DNA from: Hyaloperonospora brassicae
Taxonomy: Eukaryota; Oomycota; Peronosporomycetes; Peronosporales; Peronosporaceae
Assembly: GCA_947650285.1 (NCBI GenBank)
Contig: CANTFL010001244.1
Coordinates: forward strand, 186,001 to 250,000
Direction: 5' to 3'
DNA length: 64,000 bases
Shown here: in pieces, positions 21,564 to 33,060 of the stretch
Position numbering within the stretch: position 1 is the first letter of the stretch
Layout of the letters: each line of letters opens with the position of its first letter
Made by a program: the position numbers and the translations under genes
The notes under the pieces: model-generated
Database searches by the model: none
The model's input: the letters and a program-made list of their open reading frames with translations, nothing else
What the model was told of the DNA's origin: nothing

Positions 21564-22344
21564 GTAGTCCTCTGTTTTCTCCGCATCTCTTGTGTCGTCA
21601 AAGTGCAGCTGTGTGCACTTACACACCAAAACATACAATTCTTGGTACGTTACTTAATATGCCCTAAGAATTGATATAAAATGGTTTTGATCGATCGAAA
21701 GCAGTTGTGGACGAGACGATGGCACAGTCAGTTTTGAAGAAGACCATTTCGGTCTGTGCTTGATGAACTTGTTTACACATATCATTCTTAAAAAATTTGA
21801 ATGCGTAGGGGCACGTAAACGATGAAGCTAATAGTGTACGTGGCTGCAACATATTCAATTTTAACGTCAATTGCGTATCAGAATCTACATACATTTCACA
21901 GGCGACCCTAAGACTTTTTACTTACTTTAGTTGGCGAGTTGATGATCAGCGGTGCGCTTAGTGACTGAAAATGGCAACAAAAATTTAATTTTGACTCCAT
22001 GTGATTATGAACGTTACAAGTACCCTCGCATATGGATGTAAGAATAGGCACAGTTAATTGTAAGATCGTAAGTAGGCGAAGAAAAATAAATTAGTAAACA
22101 AGAGATTTTACAGTCTGAGATAGCGAACGTGGAGCCTTATCTAAATAACAAGAGCTCATCAAGCACCTTGTGTGTCCCTTTATACGGATCCTACATCCGT
22201 CACTCGTGACTTTTTCAAAGGAACCTCTGATCCAGACCTTTAAGCCATGTGAAAGAGCAATGATTACCGATCAGACATGGTAGACGACAACGGATGTCAC
22301 CTTAAGACTCTTTTTGAGTGTTCATAAGCATATTTGGTAATTCT
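21564..22344. other. AT-rich repeat debris
   Basis: No gene or clear repeat boundary is seen. Confidence 0.4.
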
Positions 22345-22964
22345 TGAAAAAGGGCAACCCATTGCTATAAGTATAGGCAGTGTCCAAATAGCGGACACTG
22401 CTATCCGGAAACTGCCTATGCTTATAGTAATGGGTTGCCCTTTTTCGTATAATATTGGAAGCACAAAAGACACACTTCTTCAAATTTGCGTTTCGTTAAA
22501 ACCCGAGCATATTTTTTACAACTTTTCAAGTGCCAAAGGAGGACGTCCGTGGATCTGACCTGATTTTCAGCGCGGCCGTAAACGAATATGTCGCCGATGT
22601 AAATTGGTGCAAAATAGCGTAGCGGGCGAAGTACATGTGTGTCACCGTCTGTTGAACGTAGTTTAAGCGTTATATAATCCTTGTGGGATTACTAGCCACT
22701 CCTATATTATCTCGCTCGAGGTGGTGACCGCAGAAGCCAATCATGGATCTCTTAAGCATAGGTATATGATTGGGGTGCCAAACCCAATAATAAGTCAATA
22801 GTAAACAGTTCTATCTTTGAGTGTCTTTATAAGATAGTTACATTATTTGCATTTGTTGCAAATAAATACGAAAGAAGGTAAATTTACATTTACGTTAATG
22901 ACAAGAGCGCTTGGTCAAAGGGTTATAGATTGTACGAAAGTAACGGAGGTTCACCCCCATTACA
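22345..22964 (+). repeat. 5' LTR of element E2, interrupted
   Basis: The right half (22745-22964) matches the 3' LTR at 29,570-29,880: ATGATTGGGGTGCCA, then AGTCAATAGTAAACAGTTCT. It ends CCCCATTACA, the complement of the TGTAATGGGG start of the 3' LTR. The left piece (GGGCAACCCATT, then TATAGGCAGTGTCC) matches the left of the 3' LTR. About 330 bp between them are extra and include an inverted copy of the left piece. Confidence 0.7.
22347..22445. repeat. Large inverted repeat (35-nt arms) with nested hairpin
   Basis: Arms 22347-22381 and 22411-22445 are complementary at 33 of 35 positions. The arm starts AAAAAGGGCAACCCATT. A second hairpin overlaps the arm tip: CAGTGTCC (22378-22385) against GGACACTG (22393-22400). 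Confidence 0.95.
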
Positions 22965-22982
22965 CCTGGTAGCTCGTTTTTT
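22965..22982 (+). other. Primer-binding site of E2
   Basis: CCTGGTAGCTCG follows the LTR end, matching the first nine bases of the primer-binding sites of EB and E3. Confidence 0.55.
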
Positions 22983-23799
22983 GTCCTTCCCATAGCAAAG
23001 TTAGGGAAGATATGAACGAATATTCAAAGGCTCCAGCCGTTTCTCTGGATCATGCATGCTCTCCTCATTCCACAACTGTGGAACGGTAGGTATTTAACGC
23101 CGTGCGGCAGCGTGTGATGAAAAAATGCTGATCCCAGCGAGGCTCGAGCTACACCGGGCCGCAATCCAAGACTGCATGGTTTGCAAGCTCGCCGAAGCAA
23201 ATCGGCGAGCATTAACTCCCTCGCACCCCTCCAATTACGATGCAATCAAGATAAAGACATCAACGAATGACGGTAGTAGTCCGGATCGTCTATCCTTTAA
23301 TCGCTGAGTAAAGCGTATCGATTTCTGAGACATTATTAACGTTGATTGACGCTACGACGGCCAAATTAAATTTCCTGCTGTCTCGGCTTGAGAAAAAGCC
23401 AAAGAATGAGCCTCGGGGAAGCTCATCGTAAATATGTCGGATTTCCCTACGCTGAAAGGTATTCGGCGCGACTTTAGAATAACTTCGAGTCTCTACATTA
23501 GGGTCACGCTTACTTGCAGAATTCTGTTCCCTTCGACATAATAAGGTGTCGATGCAGTACTAAGTGTAGAAAACACGTCATCTGGCTTGTTGTATCATCA
23601 AGCAGAGGATCGAAATGATTTCACAAGTCCATTTCTTCGTATTTGGTATGCAGGAGGGCATGACACGTTAATACCTCACACGTGCTAAGCTAAATGATCT
23701 CGAGTAGGCATTTGATCACGCGCTTCATAAATATTACATATTTGCGTCATTGTACTTGCACACAGAGCCGCAACGTCCGCGTACGTCTAGATCAGATAC

Positions 23800-24390
23800 T
23801 TTTGGTATTATGCAATTTATGCACTAAGTGGGCGCGGCAAGCAATACATCCGCGGAGTTCGTTGTCAAAACACGATAAAATGTTTTCGGTGTGGCAAGAC
23901 AGGCCATCGTTCAGCCTCCTTCCGAGCACAAATGATGATGGCCATGAACACAGCTGTCCCACGTGTAGATGCTGTGCCGTCGGTGTCCCGCTAGAAAATG
24001 AGCAGTTCATATTAGCACTGGGAGCTCTACTAGCTGCAATGTAGCCCGAGTAATGAGTGGCAGCTCTTCCTCCTAGCTCCAAAATGATACATGCTCACTT
24101 CAATGTCAACATAATGCGCGACGATTTGAGACTGATTATTATCATTTGTCGTTGCCGGATTCATACGACCACCCAGGACGTTGTTGGATTCGGATGTATC
24201 CAACAACTTCTTTCGAGCATCATGTATGTCTCTTTTCGAGTATATTGTTACGGTTTGGGAAGTTCCTGATGACATCGTTGTCAAAGTTGCTCATGGACAA
24301 CGAATGAATGCCAATCGCGCAAAACAGTTATTTTGCCGTACACGTTTGAAGGATTTCAAAGCAAAAATGAATTTCTGGTGTACAAGATAA
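23800..24390 (+). pseudogene. Decayed gag zinc knuckle and protease of E2
   Basis: At 23878-23922 the frame reads KCFRCGKTGHRSASF, a CX2CX4HX4C knuckle whose last Cys is lost. At about 24181-24220 LDSDVSNNFFRA matches the retroviral-type protease loop (usual LVDSGASNNFVR), with the catalytic-loop Gly changed to Asp. Stops and frame changes are frequent. Confidence 0.7.
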
Positions 24391-25349
24391 AATATGCATT
24401 TTTTGCATCTTGAAGATACTGTGGCTATATCGGTTTTTGTCGATGACAGATTGGCTATCTAGGTCCGTTTACCGGCAAATCGAATATGATGTGAGTAAAA
24501 CGTTCACTCATTTGTTGGTTGCGCCATCCAATTAGTCTCATGTCAGGGTACCGAACAAACTTGCCACGACTAGAAATTATAACCGAGAGCGGTGGCCCTC
24601 TGTGCTCGGTAGGTTCCGTCACACTGATAGAGCCACAAAACGAGGCAATTGAACAGAGGGACCCGCAAACACAGACATCGATCAAGCAGGGGCTACCGAT
24701 CCCGAACGAGGCGGTCAAACCGAGGTTCCCGCACACACGGAACTTGGTTAAACAGGGGTTCCCGATTCCTTGCTAGGCGGTCGAGCACGGAATCATGCGT
24801 TCATATACATCGACTGAGCAGGAACTCTCAATTTTTTATGTGAAGATCAATCAGATTCTCCCAAACTTATACACATCGGCCTAGCAGAGGCCCCTGCTTG
24901 TTTACAAGACAGTCTATAATGAGGTTCCGCATAAATCTGAGGCAGTCGAAGGCAAGTTCTCGCCTCTCCTCGACGACAATGAGTGGACTACGAATCCGAA
25001 TGTGAACGAAGTGGTGGGGACAAAGCTTCTACGTTTAAAAGAGAGTATTTCATCCTCCAGTGACAGCGACGTACCAGTACCGAGTAGTAGCTTGAGACGC
25101 ATAAACATTCGCAAACTCACATAAAAAGAGCACGCTGATCGCCGAGACGACAACTTTTGAACAAAATGCTGACGAAGATAATTTTTGAAGTGACGGAATC
25201 CGTATGCGCGCTTGATTATTTGAAGGGTTTCTACATCGCGGCCGCTACATTGATGTAGCAAGGTCTTCCTTTCAATGATGCACAATTTACATCTATATCA
25301 GCCCTACCACAGAAAAATTTCCTCACGACCTCCAGGCCGGCGACATCGA

Positions 25350-28300
25350 GCAAGTGTGCATCATTTTAGCCGCCGAAGCAGCTAGTGAAGAAATTTTAAA
25401 GGCTCGCCAAAAACGCGTCAATCCCAAATCAGCGCGCAAAAAAATTTACACGTCACAGTCCTGGAAACCCATCGTGCTTCGGGCATCCATGTTTATGATA
25501 TCGCTTGGGAATATGCCAATATCTCTCCAGAGGAAAATCTTGTTGAGCTCCCAGAGTATCGTAGTGCAGCACGATATTGATATATTGCCAGTACTAAAGC
25601 ACTGCGTGAAGCGGCACTGGCCGTTACCGCGTAATCAAGTCATTCCAATTAATTATTTTTAGAGCTACCACAGGGGTGGCCATGTTCGCGGGCCAATCTC
25701 TCCGCACTCGATTGAAACGTTCTGTGTGAAGTTATTCACCGGCGATTGGCGCATTATGCATGATTTTAATTAGTCAAATGACGATACGTTTCGGCTCATA
25801 CGCCGATTCCACGTATAGACATGGTATTGAATAGCATGTCTGGCAGCGAGATTTTTAGCGCCATCAAACTCAATGGCTTCGTTGGCTTACTACATACAAG
25901 TATACGAAGAACTACGCCGACTTTATCCATCCATCATCACCTTTACTGGAGAAATATGCAGTTTGGTCATGGGAGGCAAAATACGAATGTGTCTTCGACT
26001 CCGTGAAAAAGAGCATGTTCAAGGCACCGGATCTAGTGCAGCCTGATGCCTACAAGTCATTCTACGTTCTATGCGATGGAGGTAACTTTGCAATTAGCTG
26101 CGCCCTCATGAATTTTGACGAAGAGGGTCAAGAGCGCGTCGTGAGCTTTCTGTCACGACAGATGAAAATGGATATAAGGAATTATTTGGTACACGACATG
26201 AAACTTTTGGCCATGCGTTTGCGCTGATCAAGATCAGAGTATGCTTGCTCGGCAAAAAAGGTCATTCGGTATATACAGAACACGCATCATTGCGGGTCAC
26301 CGTCAAGATCCTAACCTGTTTCAAAGTCTGACTCGACGTTTGTTATACTTACCATAGTACAATTTTGTGGCATTTTACAAGCCTGGCAAGAATAAAATAC
26401 CTGCTGACGCGATTTTTCGACATCCACATTACGATCCTCGACCTGACATGGGTCATCAGCCAGGTAGTGCTGATAACGAGATTATGACGCTTGTTTGTGC
26501 GGTATTGATCTATGGCTCAATGCAACGATTTCGACATCTATCCTGCTAATTCGGAATAAGATGAATGATTCGCATTCGAATAATTTTTCTACACGAATTT
26601 GATCAATTATATCGACACCCAAGTGAGGTGTAATCGCAACGATGACGAATACAACGCGCGATAACTTTAAGAGTTACGCGCGCAATGGTCCGCTGCTGAC
26701 ATATACGATCGACAATGATCCCCGCGTGTCATCGTTCTTGCTAATGACGACCTTCGAGCACAATTGGTGAATAAATTAGATGACCTTATCTGGTGGTCAC
26801 ATGGGTTTCCAAAAGACGTTCGCGGCCATTTCGCGCGTTTTCTACTAGTCGCGCATGTACAAGTACTTTCTGAAATGGGTACGCTCTTGTAGATCATACC
26901 ACCGTGTACATCCTGCACCATACTCACAATAACAATTTCGACCTCTCCAAATAGTCCCGGAAGCCTGGCGCTCAGTCAGCATGGATTTCATCTTTGTTTT
27001 TCCACCAGATGAAAAGAAATGTACAAGCGTACTGGTACATGTATATTAATTTAGCAAATATGGTGTATTTTGTTCCAGTCTCCACGCACGTTACAGCGGT
27101 GATCACAGCAACGATCTTTATCAATCTTATATTCAGGCACCACGGCTTGCAATATCTCATTGTTTTGGACCGTGACCCGCGTTTTACTTCGGCTTTTAGT
27201 TCAAAACTGTTCCAACTAGTTGTCCCGCAATTTCTTATGTCGACGATAGCTCATCCCGAATCGGATGGGCAAACGGAGTGTATAAACAGAATGCTTGAAT
27301 GTTTCCTGCGCAGTTTTGCGACACCATTCACGACGTGAATTTCTTCTGCTTGCCGAATTTGCAATCAACAATGCTATTCATGCGTGAGTAGGGTCGACGC
27401 TATTTCTCGTAAATAACGTAAGCCATTCGCGCGTTTCAGGGCTTCTTGCTTCCTCAGATTCAGAACAAACAATTTCTAAGCTTGGTAGGAAAGTATCTGC
27501 CGATGGAATGCGCCGAAAATTTTGACTATTGATTTCATTAAAGAGAAGGATGCTGTCGATACAACAGACGATGTTAATTTCAAGGCCAACGGCATATCGA
27601 TCTCAACGAGATGCATCTTATCGCGTCTCTTGTCGCTCATTGTGATATCAGAGAGTTCACTTCGACTGTACGTTCGGCTTCGGTGACCGTATTCTTATTG
27701 CTACGACAAGTCATTACGCGTTATGTACGTGATGCCATGTAAAAAGCTGTGTATAAACAAAAGCAAATTGCTGACAAGGAGAGTCAAAAGAACATGTTGA
27801 CATTCAAAAAAGGCGACAAACAATCATCATCAACAAGTGGATTACCGGACGTATCTGAGACAGACGTTGGCGCTAATCAGTTAGCGCCAAGTTATATTGG
27901 TCCATTTCGGGATGTTAAGATACACAGATAGTCCTACACGCTGGACCTACCTACCAATTTGAGTTGGCACCCGACGTTATATGTAGGGCTCTTTATGTAT
28001 AACTAACTGGCGTATTTACTTCGAATCTTTAACGCACTGCTGAGCGGGCTCACATTCAGACACCCCCTATCGACGACGCTAATGATGGCTGATACCGAGT
28101 CTTCCATGATCGCGTGCAGACTTGTTCTGCTGAGGTCCTCCGAACCCATCAACTTTAAGCTGACGTAAACGATTTACTAACCTCTCCTGATCCCTTCGGG
28201 GTCCGCTCGCCAGCCTACGTCGCACTCAACTACACGTTCGCGAGCATTCTCGGTCATCTCACAAGCATCCAATAGGCCATTATTCACCCCTTCAGCGTCA

Positions 28301-28560
28301 GCACAAAACAAAAAAAGCTCGTTATTTGACGAGACGGGCGTTCAATTGTGTAAATCGACGCTCGATGCAGGAGACCTATCGTCGTGATTCTCCTCCTCAC
28401 TTGATCGATGCATCGGTGCGCGAAGTTGAAGTGCGGACCGTACCGTCGGCCACAAAGTTTCCAGGCGTCATGCGATGAGTAGTTACTAAGATTCATCTAA
28501 GGGTCGAACCGAGAAGCGCCATAAGATCCGTTGGGTGGGATATTCACCCGCAGACAACAC
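25350..28560 (+). pseudogene. Decayed, internally deleted pol of E2
   Basis: The RT start (KRHWPLPRNQV near 25611-25645) is followed within ~250 bp by the RT thumb/RNase H junction, so most of the RT palm is missing. RNase H remnants lie at 26003-26227 (YVLCDGGNFAISCALMNFDE) and 26367-26420 (YKPGKNKIPADAI). The integrase core (VLDRDPRFTSAF near 27160; ESDGQTECINRML near 27257-27296), the GPF motif (PSYIGPF near 27885) and chromodomain traces (HKIRWVGYSP near 28520) follow in order. Many stops occur. It is an old Gypsy chromovirus copy. Confidence 0.85.
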
Positions 28561-28795
28561 TTAGGTCCCTCAAAGTATGTAGATTCGCGATGTTCCTCAT
28601 GATGTCGAGGTAAATGAGTCCAGTACGAGGTCGGCGACCGCGGCCCACGGTGTCGGCTTCACCCACGATTTCGCGAGACGTAATGATCTCGAGCTGCTGA
28701 TTGACGACGCCCTCTTGAGCGACTCCGAGGTCTACTTTGAGGCTCGAGAGCATTCTAATAATGTGGCGATCGGTCGCGACAGCGTAATCGACCAC
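28544..28795 (-). pseudogene. Possible antisense-frame remnant of E2
   Basis: An 83-codon frame lies opposite and just after the chromodomain traces, where E1 and E3 have the coiled-coil end of their antisense frame. It contains IIRMLSSLKVDLGVAQEGV with a heptad-like pattern. Similarity to the other copies is weak. Confidence 0.25.
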
Positions 28796-29569
28796 GGCGG
28801 TCGTAGATCAATTGGTCACGACTGCGTGAACGCTTCTGCCGGTTGACAGGGTGCTCTCTGAAGTGAGGCAGCGCAGATACTTAAGGCTCCGAGAGGCTCC
28901 TCTTATAGCCGCCAGTTAATGGTCGGACGTGATGAGGCATTTCCCATACATACCAAGTCGTCCCATTCCTGTTATATTAACGTAATTACATCGTGTTACA
29001 CGACACGCACTTTCCACGGTCATATACTTGGCACATCCGCAGTTTGTCACGAGTCAGGCGACATACACGCAGGCGTAAATTGTCAATAGCGTGCAAGCCG
29101 TGCGCGTCCTCAAAACTATTCATTATCGATCGTGGATGATGTTACTTCACGTCGACACGCGTTCCAGCGTATGATAAAGGCGCACCTAGATAATCGCAGC
29201 GCGCAGTCAGTGTGTATTTTGCTCGTTTATTTTCCTCGCACGGTACGGAACCGTGCAGAGGTTCTCTATCGACTTAAATGTTTCACGTTCTTCAGCACGT
29301 CTCAGGCCGTACAAATCCCACGGTTTCAAGTCATCGTCACTGATTTGCGGTGTCTTCTCTCTCCGTATCTTCTCCTGATGGTAACAATCGTTGGTTGGGA
29401 TCTCGACACGTGAACAAGAAGTGTTCATGCTGCTAGATTGTGGATAACTGAGCAGGTCCGATGACCAAAAAGGCACTCCGTTGGAGTTTTCGTCGGACTC
29501 CGTCTTTAAAAAATACTATATACGTATAACGGCTGAGTTGCGGGAAAATCAGCTTCGACAATGGGATGA

Positions 29570-29880
29570 TGTAATGGGGTAACCCATTATATCGAGTATT
29601 TATAGGTTCATCACATGATTACATATTACTAGGTATAGGCAGTGTCCGGATAGCGGATACCGCGCGTCTATTTATTGTTAGTTTTATGATTGGGGTGCCA
29701 GACCGAATAATCAGTCAATAGTAAACAGTTCTTTCTTTGAGTGACTTTATGAGCTAGTGACATTATTCGAATTTATTGCGAAACATAAACAAATAAAAGA
29801 GTTACATTTATTTCAGAGATAAAAGCGTTTTTAATATAGCTTTTAGAGTGTACGACAGTAACAGACGTTAACCCTAATCA
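29570..29880 (+). repeat. 3' LTR of E2
   Basis: It starts TGTAATGGGG with a small palindrome (TAATGGG / CCCATTA) and matches the E2 5' LTR along TATAGGCAGTGTCC, ATGATTGGGGTGCCA and AGTCAATAGTAAACAGTT. The right end is degraded (CCCTAATCA in place of CCCCATTACA). Confidence 0.75.
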
Positions 29881-30280
29881 AAGACTGATCTCTTTCTTTA
29901 TAGTTTGAAGACAAAGACGAGAGTCAACCACACGTGTCACCATGTGGACCATCTCGATCGAACGTCCTGTTTGAATTGCAGCCCTGATCCACGCTACAGC
30001 TATGTGTCGGGCTGGTAGCTACCACCTCAAATCTTCACGGAACATTTCAAATAAACATTATCTTAGTTCATGTACGTGCCACTAGTTTTGTTAAGCGGCA
30101 ACGACGAAGATCGTGGCATGTTTGTCTATTGAGACGGAGATGAGGCTCGATATGGCATGTGTCCGTTTGACTAAGATAATGGGCGTACATTCTGTGATGA
30201 TACAGTTGTGTTGTACCAGCAACAATCCAAATTGGGTGATAAACAACGGTGTTTGGTAGTGTCATGAAGTACCTCACAAA

Positions 30281-30985
30281 CATTCACTTCAATAATAGAA
30301 TCAGCAAGCTAACTACACTATCGATCCAAAAGTCCGTTCGACATCACCAAGTCATCCATAGAACTTCCCCAATCATTCATTTCAATTATAGAATCAATAA
30401 GTTAACTCCACTATCAATCCAAATAATAAGTTGAGTATCAATTAACAATCAATAGAACAGTCCTAATCATTCTTATGAATAGTAAAATCAGCAAGCCAAC
30501 TTCACTACCAATTCAAACAACAAGATTTGTATTGATAAACAATTAATAGAACGTCACCAATCATTCTTTTTATAGTAAACGTTGATTACCAACCCCATAT
30601 CAAGCAAAATAATTCGTTCAGTACCACGAATCAATCGATAGAACTTCACTAACCGGTCGGTTTAATAGTAAAGTCAATAAACAACATCACTATCAATCCA
30701 AACTGTCAGTTCAATACTTTCGTCGATCTTCCCGTTTGTTTGTATCAATTATGGAATTAGCAAGCCAACTCCACTATCAAGCCAAACTAACAGGAATCTC
30801 TCACAGTAATATCTTATCATACATTACCAACTGTACAGTTCAATTATAGAATTGGCAAGCCAACTCCACTATCAATCCATACTATCAGATATGTACTTTC
30901 GATTCCCATGAGATGGTAGCCCAGAAATCCATATTAATGATAGAACTAGCAAGCCAATTCATTATCATACTTCTCAAACCAGACT
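30281..30985. repeat. Degenerate ~93-bp tandem array, about eight copies
   Basis: The landmark (G)CAAGCCAACTCCACTATCAA recurs with spacings of 93, 94, 93, 92, 94, 85 and 94 bp. Each unit also has a TAGAATC-like lead and a TAGAACTTC...CAATCATT tail. Copies differ by roughly 20-35%. It is an AT-rich minisatellite or old satellite. Confidence 0.85.
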
Positions 30986-31446
30986 ACCCGCCTAAGCGCT
31001 CCCCAGTCTATTAATATAGAGAAAACCACAAACAGCAATTTCCATACTATAGGATTATTTCGAGTAATATAAAAATGAGTACATCAGAATGAGTGAGCGG
31101 TAACTCGTAGGAATTGGGAGCTCAAGACAAGTTCGTGATATGTCTCGTCGATCTTTACCATCGAAATCATCAGTTTAACTTGATCTCCTCTTTGCGTCGA
31201 TCTTCCCGACACATGGTGAAAACTGTTTTCTCGTTGCTAAGATCAACGCAAAGTCTTACGATGCACTGCAACTGGCCCCGCGCCTATATATATGGCAGTA
31301 TAAGCACAAGCCTGGTAGACGCACCGATTCAAACGTAAAGATTTAGCAAGTGGACGTACTTTACTCATAACACAATCTCTAAAGAAAGCTGCGACATATA
31401 TAGCCATGCTTCTTCTACTATATCCCATTCGGCTTTAATAATTTTA

Positions 31447-31625
31447 CATCAAAACAAACACAAACTTTTGCTGTCCACTAGCAACCGATTGCGCGCTTTC
31501 ACTATCGATTGAAAGCTCGTTTGAATGACATGATAAGAAATATCATTCAACTCGCATATTCAGTGCATATAATTTGTTTATGAGACATTCAAACACGTTT
31601 TTGTATCCGTAACGATGATATTCTA
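31447..31625. repeat. Dispersed repeat, copy 1
   Basis: It matches 52236-52405 in the same orientation: TGCGCGCTT, ATCGATTG, TCAGTGCATAT, TTTATGAGACATTCAAACAC. No coding capacity is seen. Confidence 0.7.
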
Positions 31626-32796
31626 ATTCACGTCGTATGGTGAAATTGACAATGACGAACTTTTTAACGTAGTGCAGTTCAAAAGGACGCCCAAGAAGAA
31701 GAAGGCAAATTTTGGTAAAGCACGAAGCCCGCTAAAGTTAAAGGTTTGTTGAAGCCAACTCGCACTTAAGTTTCATCTCGCCTGACCTCTAATCTCGTCT
31801 GAATCTTACAGCTCGCTGAAGCTTAGACCTAACTAAATCTTGATGCTTGACAAAGCTCGAACCTCTATCAAGCCTGATTATGCTGAAGCATGAAGCTGGC
31901 TGAAAATTAAAGATGTTTGAAGCTCGAAACTCGGTGAAGTGTGGTGAAGCGACAAGTAAATTTCGCGATACAAGAAGGGATCACGCTCAAGTTCCATCCG
32001 AGTTGCCAGACTGTTGGCAACGCCGGTCACACAACTGATCCTATTGCGCCCACTGGACGGTTATAAAGAACCGGATAACAGACCAGACAATATAGGACTT
32101 GCGAAATTGGGTTAAAATACGACGAACGAAGGGCACGAGTTATAAAGTTAGGGTTATTGGCATGGGGACGATTACGCTGGCGATCAGTCGATCAAAAACG
32201 ATACCGCGATCAGCAAGGCGACCGAAATCGTGATCGTCGAACAGATATGTAATTGCGATCAGATTGGTGTGGGTTACACTACCCGATCTGCGGCCAGAAG
32301 GCGATTGTGATCAGACAAGTATGTCAGGTATGTGCCATCCAAGTACAAGGATGTGACCTTCTAAAGAGAGCGACGTGTGGCGTGTGGCGTATAAGAAGTG
32401 ATGATAGGATTAGGTTTGATGGGTTCGATTGGTAACATTAAATAGAGTACAATTTGCTTATGATAACACGCGTCATCTCTTTCAAATTAGATTGTTTGGT
32501 CACCCGACGTCACAGACTACACTATATCTACACAAGTATCACACCCGGATTGTTAAACCAGGTGCGTTCAAGAACTCTCAACCCCCCTACAACTGCGATC
32601 GGACGCAGGAAACCCTTTGTGGTTGAAGAATCAATATCGCGAGACGACTCAATTGGTCGGAAGGCTCGCGATTCAAGGTCTTCATTTTGGACGAGGCGAT
32701 CTGCTACAGATCAAAGTGGCTCCTATCGAGCACCCTAAAAGTATACAACCGATACCGTGACGAATCCCACGAAATCACATCAACTCCGAGGGTGAT

Positions 32797-33060
32797 GTGA
32801 AGGCTTCCACACCAAGATCGGCCCTCGACCCCATCTCAAACACGGTCAAGTTTTTCATCGACACGAGTCCACTGAGAAGTTTCCAACCCGTCCTACCGAC
32901 GGGTACACAAGGTGAGGAAGGCTACCAAGGACACGGAAACGGAGTACCCCCTCCGACAGTCGGTCGTCCGTGCATTGGTGGAGATTAGGGGTCACACGGA
33001 TTTGTTATCACCACTCCACCGCAGGAGCTAGTGTCTGGAGACCAACGATACAGGATATCT
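32797..33060 (+). pseudogene. Retroelement-like remnant with a PTGTQGEEG motif
   Basis: LPTGTQGEEGYQGHGNGVPP, then TVGRPCIGGD, ends at a stop near 32988, with open sequence beyond. It is related to the minus-strand block near 19.4 kb. Family unknown. Confidence 0.4.

Noticed and set aside
22347..22445. Hairpin as a transcription terminator
   Set aside because: The context is a eukaryotic LTR with no upstream gene. The arm sequence also occurs in the 3' LTR, so it is repeat-derived.
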